This document shows positions 21,765 to 32,729 of a stretch of DNA of 64,000 bases, one piece after another; the stretch's first letter is position 1, and every line of letters starts with the position of its first letter. The notes beneath the pieces are model-generated. The model made no database searches. It was not told the DNA's origin and saw only the letters and a list, made by a program, of their open reading frames with translations. Source of the DNA: Leptodontidium sp. MPI-SDFR-AT-0119. Lineage: Eukaryota; Ascomycota; Leotiomycetes; Helotiales; Leptodontidiaceae. Made by a program: the position numbers and the translations under genes. The stretch is taken from contig JAHLEZ010000004.1 of NCBI GenBank assembly GCA_020726505.1, positions 3,286,001-3,350,000 of the forward strand. Direction: 5' to 3'.

Positions 21765-22223
21765 TCACGTGAATCGTCACGTTACCGGATTACGGGTTTT
21801 TAGATTTCTAGCTCTAACTCCCCAAATCGCCATTTCTGTAAGTAAACATGCCTCCGCGCCTCCGACTACCTACCTACCTCCCTCCCCCCTTACGGCATAC
21901 CCAATATACTACTCTGCCTCTACCTCAATTCGAACCTCCGAATCCACGAGTAGAGAGCTGCTTCCGCCCTTTCGCAAACTTCTCGCCTTCATTACTCCGG
22001 CAGCGGTAGTCGCTAGATTCAAGTGATAAGACTGGTAGTGGGGATTGGACTTTTGGCCAAAGCTATATTCAAAGGATAAAGGATCGTCACGAGCACAGGG
22101 GATATTACAATACAATAATTGGGACACGTTATACTATATAGGAAAGGATGTTATACAAGAAGCAAGAAGGGCAAGAGACGCCGAGAGAAACAACCTTCTC
22201 TTAAATACAAAATCAAACTCCGA

Positions 22224-22924
22224 TCAAAAGTACTCCATCCGTCCAAAGGATATAATTGCTCTTATCCCACCACTTATCTTCTGATAGTCCGACGATAGAA
22301 TTGGTTCCCGACCAAGTTTCAACTGGGAAAGATTCTCGGCCTCTCCACGAGCAGCAACTAATTGATCGAGACGATCACGTACTCCACCAACTCCCCTAAT
22401 AGGAAAGTTTATGAGTTGGTTGTCAAATAACCCACATCTCTGGCATGTCATGGCGTTGGTCAACTGCTGGTACGGCAGCTCAAATCCACATCCCCAGCAA
22501 GCCTCAACGTGAAGCCCTTCTTTTATTGCGAGAAGTTGGATCGCTATTATATCTGCGCCGAAGTTGTCCCTACGTTTTGTACGAAGTCTTGTCGCGTTTT
22601 GACTTCCCGTCTTACACATTCTTCGCATCGTTGACTTCTCCACCCTTATGTAGACATAGGGAAATCAGATATAGTCTTGAAGAACCGGCACCGCGAGCAG
22701 CCGATTCGATTGACGCTTCCTTTATAGGACTCGGAGCTGTCGAATTTCCAACCTTCCAATCGATCATTCGTATCACAGTCTACAAAACAAGTAGCACTGG
22801 GAACTAGAACTGCCTTGTTCAGAACGGCCGGCGAAACAGTGAACATCCCATGATTGGTAGGACTAGCATACCGATGAGGTATCAGGGTATAAGGACCGAC
22901 AGTACTGAATCGAGAGGGCGGCAT
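22224..22924 (-). pseudogene. damaged orphan gene with CxxC motifs
   Basis: Two open segments: 22924-22646 (MPPSRFSTVGPYTLIPHRY... ending CSRCRFFKTISDFPMST then TAA) and 22643-22224 (CWGCGFELPYQQLTNAMTCQRCGLF). Directly after the TAA, in the same frame, comes RCEECVRREVKTRQ, completing a C-x2-C...C-x2-C set. The TAA could therefore be a mutated CAA. A short frame change is then needed to reach the second segment. Two zinc-ribbon-like units in an ascomycete orphan are plausible, but no family is recognised and the reading is broken. Confidence 0.35.
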
Positions 22925-23464
22925 AGATTGAGGAGTAGTAGAATATTAGATCTAGGCATAGATATTCTTTCGGGGAAAGGCGGGCGAGGAGAAGTTATTT
23001 CGGGGAGACTATGGGATAAGATTCTTGCGAAGTATTGTGATTTCTTATTTAATAATCCTTACTTTCTGTAGCGCTGGTACCGGGGGATCATTGGGGATAA
23101 TAGCGGTTATGTTTACGTCCATCGACTTATCCCATTCGTACTCGTTGGCTGAATGTTGTGTGATATGAGGAGGTTGGGCCTCTGCTTCTTCGCCGCCAGT
23201 CGGGGATTGTTGCTCCTCTTACATATCTTGTTCCTTGAGTCGCATACAATTGCTACTATTAGGGCGGTTAAACTACTCATTACAGCCTTCGTGCCAGTAA
23301 GTTTTCCCTTTATCCCTTCGCTGAATTGCTTTTGACTAATACTGTTTGCAGATCGTATACCTCTTATCGGCACTCGTTAGAATCCCTTGTCGATCTGATC
23401 GACTCCTGAGCAAGATGAGCAGATTCGAGGACATCCAAATCTGAACGAAGCACAACAGCATGCA

Positions 23465-23710
23465 TTGATGTATCCTCTCACTGCTCAAGAGCTTGAGGTA
23501 ATCGATCGCGAGCTTGCCAGACCTGACGAAGACGACGACGATGTGTATATTCCCCATGTTCGTCGTCGCGATGATTCTGTTGTCCGAATTCCGCAGCCAA
23601 TCTTGGAACGTCGTCTTGCTGCTGCTGCCTTCAATATCGATGGGGATTTTGAGGATACCCATTCGATGTTGATAGTCATAATAACCACATCGCTTAAAAT
23701 ATCCACATGA
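23465..23710 (+). other. orphan ORF overlapping a repeat
   Basis: 81 codons, MMYPLTAQELEVIDREL... with an acidic DEDDDD run and RRRDDSVVRIP, ending ITTSLKIST. Its 3' third lies in a sequence repeated 1.4 kb downstream, so it is probably part of a mobile or repeated element. Function unknown. Confidence 0.35.
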
Positions 23711-23746
23711 GACCAGTGACAACCACCACAAAACGGCTGGCAACAA
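23657..23746 (+). repeat. direct repeat copy 1 (about 90 bp)
   Basis: ACCCATTCG...GCTTAAAATATCCAC...CACAAAACGGCTGGCAACAA. It matches the copy at 25036-25126 with roughly ten substitutions and one indel, same orientation. Confidence 0.85.
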
Positions 23747-25035
23747 TTCGTCAGTACGTGATCACCTAACCATTAAATAGTTATTATCTCAAAGCCTCGT
23801 ATTTCTTTATACCCTGGCTGTCATGGTTCTAGTATCTCATCCCCTTCCAGTCCGATTTTCTAGTTTACTATACCCTAAATGATTGCCAGTGCATTTAGTC
23901 TTAAGCCTGTATCTTAGCATTTAAGTAGATCTATATTCGCCAAATATAGAATTTTTATCTAGTCATATCCTCGTGGTTCCCTCTCAATGAGTTTCATTTC
24001 CCACTACTGCTGACATACGTTCCTTTTTGGCCGTCAATATAAGCCTCTTCACCGCCTTGCCAATTATTATTTTCATATTAGCAGCTGTCGCGGAACTTAC
24101 TCTATACATTTTTACTTTACGAGCAAAGACATACAAGCTTACAAGTGTGATAGTGATAGTTATATGTTACCACATATGTCATTCTACTTCGCGTACTAAC
24201 CTCGACAGTTCCAGAGTATTAGACCCCAAAGACTCTTGCGACATAGTCTACTAAACCCAAGTCCCGACGATCCCTTCGATGCCCGGCTCCAAAACATCAC
24301 ATTTAGAACATTTCAATATTGTCTCGGATTCGTTACGCACACCGATTACTAACTATTGCCGATATACCTCACGACGCTAAATATTCCTCTAGGGCCTACG
24401 ACGAGAATCAAGGATATATATACTCTCAAGGGCATTGCCTCTGGAATAACCCATATATCGCTAGCCTAGGTAATTGTATTTATAGTGATGCTTATTCTCA
24501 CCGTAGCAGCTATAGTCTCTTCTTATTACTATACTTTCATATAGCGCTTCCGCCCCTCTAGCATACTATTAAAGGGTTTTGTTGTTTTCTGGAGCATTGC
24601 TACCTGCTCTTTCCTTATGCTCCCTATAATCTTTATAAAACAAGCATCGTGGGACTTGCGCAATATCGTTGGTATTAAAGTTTCGAATGGGCATATCGTA
24701 AGGCTGAGTTTTGGTGCTCTTTATTATACACTTGTTTTGTCCCTTTGTGCATCGTTTATTTGCAATTGGAACTTTTGTAATTAGAGCAACTCAATCCAAG
24801 TTAGCACTTGTCTCTCTAACTTTAGTCAACCGTCTGCGCTTTGTTAAATATTGTACTAGTCAAATGTGCAAAGCTCCACAGGTTAGCTTACCGCACGCAG
24901 TGATGCTCTGGCTTCGTCTGCGTGTAATCGGCCTTAGTAAACCGTTCTCCACAACTATAAGTCAGGAATGCCGTAGTTCCTAGATCGAGTGTGCCTTTAC
25001 TCAGAAGGCTTGCGAGTAAAGAGGTAGTGATCAAA

Positions 25036-25126
25036 CCCATTCGAATGTTAATAGTCAAAGTGACCACCTCGCTTAAAATATCCACCTGAGACTAGTGACA
25101 AGCACCACAAAACGGCTGGCAACAAC
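25036..25126 (+). repeat. direct repeat copy 2 (about 90 bp)
   Basis: Second copy of the sequence at 23657-23746. The DNA 5' of the two copies is unrelated, so they may be the shared 3' ends of two truncated elements. Confidence 0.85.
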
Positions 25127-25379
25127 TACGGATCATGTATTCTCAGTTATAATACTCTCCGAGAAGATTGAGAAGTCTCCTAAAAGACAGTAAGTAATTT
25201 CCCTGTTATTAATATAATAAGCTAACTAATACTCCGTCATTTGCGAAGGGTTTAAGCCTTTTGGCGCCGCCTATCTAATAATACTAACGAGGCTCCTTTA
25301 AGTTCGACAGATTTAGGAACTCCCTAGAGACTCCGAAGTATACTTAGGGTGTTACTCAAGAATCCGTGGGATGACTATA

Positions 25380-26080
25380 GCTATATTCGACATCTTGGCT
25401 AGACTATATTAACCTTGCGCAAAGTATCGTCCTTCTAGCTTGCCGATATTCGAGAGGTTTCTCCTTTTGAAGTTTTAGGGGACCCGCTAATCCTTCCCCA
25501 GATTAAGCATCCAAACATTGTAGCTATCAAAGAGATTTATTGTTATAATGACAGGATTTTTCTTGTTATAGAACATCTTAACGTCTCTTTCGCTTAGTTA
25601 GAATTCCAGAAATATAAACTAGAAGAGCGAGAGATAACTATAATACTTACTAAAGTACTAGTTACCCTCACTCACGAACGACGCAATAACTGATAGTAGT
25701 AGGTTCTAAAAGGCGTGGCTTATGTCTCTTCGCTTAGGCTTTCTTACAGAGACCTCTCGTAAGAAAACATCTGGTTGTCTCTTAATAGAGATATTAAACT
25801 TAGTTAGTTCATCCCACATATAACATACAACTTGTGCTTATTTATTCGTCACAGTCTTAAATCCTCGAGAGCTCAAGTATAATGGACTATATAAGAGCCC
25901 TAAAGTCTCACAGGTTCTATTAGATTTCCTAATTTTAGCTGAAATTATAAAAGAAATGATGCTTTCTCGCTATTACCTCACCCCAGATGATAAGAAATGG
26001 TCTAGGGACGCGATTGATTTTATCTCATGTACTCTAGAAGGGTCGTTTGAGAGTTTAATAAATGTAAGGAGTAACTAAAT
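25380..26080 (+). pseudogene. relic of a protein kinase gene
   Basis: Broken translations keep kinase landmarks in order: KHPNIVAIKEIYCYNDRIFLV(I)EHL (subdomains IV-V, about 25500-25590), LSYRDLS.ENIWLSLNRDIKL (HRDLxxxN catalytic loop and beta strand, about 25730-25800) and KKWSRDAIDFISCTLEG (subdomain XI-like, about 25985-26040). Several stops (TAG, TAA, TGA) and frame changes interrupt it. It lies in the AT-rich tract, so it is probably a repeated or captured kinase copy destroyed by RIP. Confidence 0.6.
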
Positions 26081-28200
26081 AGTGTATTGCGAATATTAGC
26101 TAATTAGACTAGCATTGCTTCCTCAAGCAAGCTATATCCCTAAGAAGGCTAATTCCACGCATCCGTTTCGCCTACGAAGCCAAGCGTAGGTCTTAGAATT
26201 CTAATAGCGAAAAGGAGTAAGTTATTGACTTTGATTTTATTACGGCGGCTTAAGGATAAGATTTTCCTAAATATTATACTTGAAATTCACGATAATAAAC
26301 AAATATTATAGTATATTACGCGGCTGGTTCCTCGACTTTTATGACCTTAGGTACTCTTAGGCCCTATGTCGTCCCGCCACGTTAGGCAAGGTGTGCCTAA
26401 TTCTAGAACACCCTTCTAACTTATTCCTTTATAAGCGGTGGAGGGGAACTAAAGAAAACGTGAAAAGACTAAAAAGGAATTCTTTAACCGTAAACTTTAG
26501 AGAGGGGAGAAGAGTATAACGAGCATTCACAGCGAAACATTAAGTGCAATACTATTTCGGATTAGTATTAACGCCGAACAAGAAATATAAATCAATTGTA
26601 TTAAATGTAGAGGAACTCTTTCTATTAAGTCTTATAGAGAAATGCTATCTATTATAACCGTCGCTACTATATGATTTACTTTACATTCTCTCCTCCTTAT
26701 TACTTAGTATACTCACCGCATCAAACAAATAGAGTAGAATTGATTTCTCATTAATAGTCTACTAAGTAGTATCTTTTACTTAGGAACGAGGTGCCCAAAC
26801 CGTCTTATTAGACCGGAACATGCTGCTCTACCTCGAAGTGACGCGGTAGAAGATTCGTCGGCATAGGGTACGCGAAATCCTAGATAATATAGATTAGTTA
26901 CATGTGGGTTCAATGCCAGTTTAACTTACAATTTCTGCCTTTACTAGCCACTAAGTTTCGTCATCGATTAAACGGTATAAGGTGACTCGGCCCCGCCGAC
27001 GAATGAATAGAGCTACCTCAAACTTAGGAAGTTAGCCTAATTCGTGGGCTTTCTTAACCACTATGTCCTTCCTCCCCGAAGCCCCTTTATACGGATTCCT
27101 TCTCTTCGCTATCGTGATATAACACAGGATATACTCTATAAGGAAATGGGATGCCTCATAACGTTTTATATATAGACTAAGTTAAAAAGATCATCTCCTA
27201 GCCCTCTAATACGTGATAGTATTATTACTTTATTATTAAATTCCAAAGACGTTACCTTCTCGTTACTCGATTGTTGTTAGCTAGTGGTGGTGATGCCATT
27301 AGAAAATTGACCCCCTATAGAAATAAGGGTAATTTACCACCAACAACCCACAAATTCTACGAGTCAGTGGCGAACAACTATTTGCTTCCCTAACTCCCTA
27401 AATAGAAGACTAAGCTTGTCACCAAAAGTATTTCATTAACCTATCCGTGACTTACCTAATGACCACAACTTGAGGGTGTTTCCGTATTAATATAATCACA
27501 CCAAGATAAATAAGGATAGTATTAATCTAACGTAGAGCACTTCGGCATTGACTTTAGCACGCTTAATTCTGGAGGAAATAGGGGTGTTATTCGATGGGAA
27601 AGATTCATATAAAGCTGCGCAGGTAGTGATTTAGAATAATGACTTAAAGAAAGATCTCGAGAGGGAAGGAAACTGAGGTAATAGCGTATTAGAGCTACGG
27701 AGAAACACACAAGCAGCTCCTCCACGATAATCTCACTTTCGCATTCGACAACAGGCTGTCGACCGTCTATCTTCATTGAAGTCTTTCTATGTTATGAAGA
27801 AATTGAGCAACGAAACTGGTTACAGAGAACAAAACGCAGCGGGGAATCGCCCAAACACACTGTGACGACGTCAAGAAGAACTGAAACGAAAGCTTTGTTG
27901 CTGTGGATTTGGTGCGAGGATGCACCTCCAGTCTTTGAAGGGGGGGGACGACATACTGTCACATACCAAAATGATTTCATGCCGCCAAGAACCGCTGTTT
28001 AAAGCATTTCAGCGCCATAACACACTAAAACAAACTCAAGAAGAAGAGTCTATGTAGCCCTGAGCAAGTCAGAGAGAACATTGGCCCCGTGTTACAAGAC
28101 CACCGATCTCTCGGAGCAAAGCTCAAACAAGAAACCGGCGCTCTTATAAACTACCTGCCGCATGCGAGTATACAACAGGTTTAAAACGAGACTGCCATCA

Positions 28201-28931
28201 TTAAGCTGGCGATATTCTGGGCGGCAGAAAAGCAACTTCGTTGAGATGGGCCAGTTGTCGGGCCCGATCCGCAGGACTAGATTCCAAAATGGCAGGTTTG
28301 ACCTGTGGCCTAGGCCAGAAATTCGAGTCCAACGTGCTAGACACCCCAAAGAATGCGAAACGCAACACACCCAGGCACCAACTCTTGGCAAATGAATAAA
28401 AACAAGGGCAGCGAGATCAACCTACAGCCCCCAAGACTAAGCCATAGGCACCGGGAGTGGTCAGGGCCAAATGAATGAAACCAATCTGATCTTGCCGTTA
28501 TGCACCTCCCGAACAGAGCCACCAACTCCGAAAGACGATGCAGACGAAGCAGCGCGCAGCGATCTATGAAGGCCGACATCAAGAGCACCGCCGACATGAC
28601 CTTGAACCGGTAAGGAGATCAAACGATCTATGTAAGGTAGGCAGAGGTCTAGGAAATCTCTCAACGAAGAACCAACAACACGCTTCGGAATGAGAGCCAT
28701 GCTCTCTGAAACCTCAAGTTAACAACCTCAAACCAACAAGTTACCGTCAACGATGGCCTCAGATCTAAGAATTCGCCGTTCAACACTCTCTCTGGCAAGC
28801 CTAGGCAAGCCTCGGAGCAGGTTCGCGGACTATCCAAGAAGATCTCTCATCACAGGCGACGAAACAAAGCCAACAGCCGTGTCGAATATTTCAAACTGTG
28901 CCGAGCTCGCCAGCTTCACAGTGGGCTCCAT
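28201..28931 (-). pseudogene. orphan gene with an in-frame TAG
   Basis: From ATG at 28931 the frame reads MEPTVKLASSAQFEIFDT..., meets TAG at 28832-28830 and continues SANLLRGLPRLARES to a clean 40-bp intron (GTAACT, TTAAC, TTTCAG) that joins it to SMALIPKRVVGSSLRDF... (to about 28490). A further segment ending PPRISPA at 28201 is open but its splice sites are unclear. CAG to TAG (CpA to TpA) would explain the stop. No family recognised. Confidence 0.4.
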
Positions 28932-29488
28932 GGCTGCGATGTTTGGACAGATGTTGTTGAATTGGAGATGCCTCACTTAGCAAAAATATATTCATCCCTC
29001 GACATTAATTATTTTTTCTTGCTTCTGCTTTTACATACATCAGCCACCCAAGTTGCTTAGTCTTCCTTTCAAGCACCATCATGATTCCTTCGTGAGCTCC
29101 TCGGCAGATGATCCCTAGGGCGCCAAGGATTGTCCAGTCAGTAACACCATCCATGGACGCGAAACGACACGTGTTTTATTTCCCATGGAGGTTCCTAACG
29201 AACGGAGGAGCGAGCCCGCTGCATCATTAATCCGACTGCGACGCCTTGCTCAACGTGTCGTTTCTCCATCAACAGTCAATCCGGAATGCACTGTGATATG
29301 CATCAATCAACGGCTCCTGCTTGGACCACTACAGTAAGAGTACAGATCCCTTGCATCTCAGGATATAGATGCCATTACTTTTGGTACAGCAGAAAACATC
29401 TGGTCCGAGAAAGCGGTTCAGAATCTATTTACAAATGTCTACGTTTGCGGTCTTGGCTTTCCTTTCTGGGAGATTCTTGATCTCCTAT

Positions 29489-29892
29489 CTATTCGCAGAC
29501 TGTCCAACTGCTATCCTGGTTCTTTTTCTTTAGCAATTTCTCTCTTCTCGTTCGTTTACGGCGGCGCTTCTCGATGTCTTCCGGTAGCAAATTCTCCGGA
29601 AGTGGATAGGCGGTTTACTGAATGAGTATTAGCACTGCCGTGTATCTCAAGCAAACCATTGCTGTATACTTACTATCTCTCCGAACGATGGCTGCCGTGA
29701 TGCATAGCCCCTGGATCTATACGTTGTATATTGGCCATACTTGCAGATGAGCAGTGCTACTTCGATACCTTCAAATTCCCCTAATTCAAAAGCCTTCGTA
29801 ACTAAAGTTTCCTTCCTCCTGTTGATATTCTCATTTTCCCTTTTCCTTCTTCTTCTCCCTTGGTTGTTGACTTTGACGTCTACAGTATCCAT
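29489..29892 (-). pseudogene. small MADS-box-like gene with a stop after the splice
   Basis: Exon 1 (29892-29674) encodes RRRRKRENENINRRKET, LVTKAFELGEFEGIEVALLI and CKYGQYTTYRS in one run, matching the MADS/SRF DNA-binding pattern (basic region, KAxEL, xxVALxI, GxxxxYxS). A GTAAGT intron ends at TTCAG (29618). The next codon is TAA (29617-29615), followed without further stops by TAYPLPENLLPEDIEKRRRK to a stop at 29489. In related small fungal proteins I would expect a Gln there, so CAA to TAA is likely. As it stands the product is 73 aa and keeps the DNA-binding part. Confidence 0.5.
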
Positions 29893-29899
29893 AGGATTC

Positions 29900-30475
29900 T
29901 AGGCAATCTAATCAATGTCGAACAATATGTCCGACCAAGTTCAATTGTATGGACCTGGAGTGGTATTAACCTGGAGTGGTATTGACCTAGAGATAATTCA
30001 TTCATATTGATGGCCACGATTCTGAGTTTATAGTCTGGTTACACATGGAGGAGCCTGAATCGGCCCTCTTCAAACCAAGATAACGAGGAGCCACATTTGA
30101 ACCTACTACCCTAGACGGCCCTCATCTAGGAGATGGTTATGTACCACCTAGGTGATAATCACCCCTTAAGCGGAGGGTGTGGGGCGGGTTGCTAAGATCG
30201 TAACCCTCAAGAACAAGAGGGGGATGATCTATTAGTCCACTCGTATGCATCCTGGTAAGGCCAATTGGATTCTGATGACCACGATCTTCTCTTCTATAAT
30301 TAGTGTCAACTTTACCGAGATATACCATTTACGGTACTGGACGCACGTCAGGTCTCTGGTATCTTCGACGGTGATCCAGCTCAAGTAATCTCTCCACCTT
30401 GTGGTGGTGATACAGTCCCAATTGTCCAGCTGATCACCCTCTCCGTCATCTTCTAAAACCTCCGCTCGACACGAC
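29900..30475. other. intergenic
   Basis: Between two minus-strand genes. No recognisable coding sequence; a short duplication of ACCTGGAGTGGTATT lies near 29950-29985. Confidence 0.4.
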
Positions 30476-31628
30476 CTAGCAAATGATGACCACCTTGAAC
30501 TCTTCTCCTCTCTCGAAGCGCTGAAAGTACTCGGGAGCTTCTTCAATACCAATAAGGCTGCTGGTAATAAAGTTCGGCTTGGCTACGCCAGCAGAGATCA
30601 GTGCCACTAGCTCGGAGGCGGTGTTCAGCGGCCACACGTAACCCGTACCAACGGAAATACCCTTGTTGTACACCGTACCAATATTAAAATCCGACATTCC
30701 CTCGTTGAAGATGCCGATAACACTAATGCCACCCCTGGTAGCAGTAACATTGACCAGCTGTTTCAATATGAGACTTGAATCCTGCACGCCCGCCTCGTTC
30801 TGGGCCTCGAAGCCAACGCATTCTATGCCTCTTCTGACCCCGTTGGGCTCACGGGCTATAATCTCTTGTACGGGGTCGGTCTCCAGGAAGTTGATGCCAA
30901 TCGCACCAATGCTTTCGGCAAGGTCCAGGCGGCTTTGATGACGGTCGACGATGTATACTTGAGCAGCGCCTCGAAGAATAGCGCTGTACGCGGTCAAAAG
31001 ACCGACAGGCCCAGCACCAAAGATGGCAACGGTATCTCCTGCCTTGAAATCCGACCATCCAAGGCCATCCCACGCAGTGGCGAAGATGTCTCCAACGTAC
31101 ATATAATCCAGCATGGTTGCAACGTCACTAGATGCATTCAGCGGTATGGGAACTAATGTGTTGTCTGCGAATGGAACTCTTAAGATATTCCGCTGTCGGA
31201 AAACATTTTAGTCAAAACAATCTAGCTCAGGAGTGTATATCTCACCTACTCAACATCCCAGGCAAGATTGAACCTCCATAGTTGACCTCGGGAACGTAGT
31301 AGTCGGGATTACCAGTGTAGTGGCCGTCGTCGTTGTTGCAGGGGATGACAACGTAGTCCCCTATATTGAGAAACTGCACAGCATCCCCAATCTCAGAAAT
31401 ATACCCGATAGCTTCGTGCCCGATTAGATGTGGTTCGGTTGGGGATCCGGCTCCGGCGCGGAAAGGGTGCAGGTCGCTGCCACAGATGGCCGAAGCGTCA
31501 ATTCGAACGATCGCATCTGTGCCGTACTGAAGCCTAGGTACAGGAACATCAATAACTGAGACTTCGAAGGGAATCCCCAATTGGGCAACAGCCCGCATCG
31601 TCATGTTTAAGGCAAGTGTCGAGTTCAT
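30476..31628 (-). CDS. zinc-dependent alcohol dehydrogenase (MDR), apparent frameshift at the exon junction
   Basis: Start MNSTLALNMTMRAVAQLG at 31628. The N-terminal GroES-like domain has AICGSDLH (catalytic zinc Cys and His) and LIGHEAIGYI (GHE). The Rossmann domain has VAIFGAGPVGLLTAY and an acidic strand end (YIVDRHQ). It resembles the formaldehyde dehydrogenase/threonine dehydrogenase-like branch and lacks the four-Cys structural zinc lobe. About 360-370 aa. With donor GTAGGT (31249) and acceptor GACAG (31193) the product would read EYL and then need one base removed to continue RVPFADNTLVPIP. Alternatively donor GTGAGA (31245) and acceptor CTTAAG (31179) restore the frame but delete EYL. 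It is either a damaged gene or an assembly slip rescued by splicing. Confidence 0.75.
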
Positions 31629-32729
31629 GGCGAATGAATGCTTCGGAGATTGAAGCACAGAATAGGGTGGAAGGGGGGGGGGGGATTCCTTTAATTCTTT
31701 ATACTTTTTCCTTCTCCCTTTATGATCCATTCCGAAGTGCGATGTCGTCGTAAAAATGCAGTTCCTCTACTGATATTACCTTTAATCTTGGCATCTCATT
31801 GTATTAAGCAGGAGTGGAGGTTCTTGCATCTTGGGTAATCAGCCAGTCGCCCTGGTGGATCTCGATTGGCCTAACAACAGTCCCAGATATAGCAAATTAT
31901 GGCCCTCTATTCTGAACATGTATACGCAGCACTCCATTTTGGAACTCTTGGCTGCCATATATGCCTCGTCTGCAGCTTTTATGCCCCTTGGCATAGGCCG
32001 TGCAGGACATGGTGACGTAGTCATGATTGACAGTACCAACTGGTACCTTGAACATACTGGTAGACTCGGACCGACAGGTTCTGCTGCTTGGTTAATCTCA
32101 GCACGGACATAAGAACCTGCTATCATCAGGTTGCATTAGCGTCCTTGGACTGAATGATTGCTGCGGAGCAGTGCCATTAGCACCGACATTTGCTGCAAAA
32201 TATTCTTGTCGCACTTGCTCAATTAGCAGTAGCTAGAATGTTTACGAGCTTTCTTAGACAGGTCTCTAAGAAGGGTCCCCAGGAAGAGTCATCATGTATT
32301 CATTATCGATGAATGGATACCGACTCGTAAGCGTGTCTTGATTTAGGTCAACTCCGTCCAAAGAAATATTGCACTCCTCCAACGTGGATCCAAGCGAGCT
32401 CAAGAGTGCAGTCATTGTGATTAGTGAGTGGAGGTGGATAGATATATTGCTTCCAGTCGCCTGTCACGGTATGGTATGCTGATAAAATCCGGAAAAGCTT
32501 CCATTGACGTCAAAGCTGACCAACAATAATATCAACATCTTTCCAAGCGTCTTCCAATCTTTGGACCAAGAGTCTCGGTGCCAGTTGGGAAGACCTCCAA
32601 GGTCAAAGCATTGGAGAAAGCCGAAGTCGTTCTGAAGAGTTTCTGGGACCGCTATCACAAGGCAAAGGAGCCGAATCAAGCGATACCGTGCTTGTTGAAT
32701 GTGATTTTGAGTGTAACTATTTCATTTAC
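31629..32729. other. intergenic with a shared motif
   Basis: No convincing gene. ORFs of about 95 codons on both strands at 31831-32126 overlap each other and look like shadows. It contains one copy (32122-32142, minus orientation) of the CTAATGCAACC motif also found near 33.8 kb. Confidence 0.4.
32122..32142 (-). promoter_or_regulatory. CTAATGCAACC motif, copy 1
   Basis: On the minus strand GACGCTAATGCAACCTGATG. The core CTAATGCAACC followed by a TGAT-type 3' flank recurs at 33820-33840 and 33886-33906. Candidate binding site shared by neighbouring genes; could also be a repeat remnant. Confidence 0.35.

Larger units (their letters stand above)
18080..22000. other. repeat-rich non-coding block
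   Basis: Almost 4 kb with no convincing gene. It holds three sets of diverged direct repeats (listed separately) and short ORFs that simply read through them. A stretch near 21360-21400 is TATATATA-rich. The start of a palindromic transposon-end-like sequence is at 21730. Confidence 0.5.
23750..27520. other. AT-rich, ORF-poor repeat graveyard
   Basis: Stop codons in all frames. From about 25085 to 27522 there is no open frame of 60 codons on either strand, unlike the rest of the window. TpA is conspicuously common. This is the expected look of repeats mutated by RIP. A kinase relic is readable at 25380-26080; nothing else is identifiable. Confidence 0.65.

Noticed and set aside
31831..32126. 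Opposed ORFs of about 95 codons on both strands
   Set aside because: They overlap each other completely, lack domains or splice signals, and at most one could be real.
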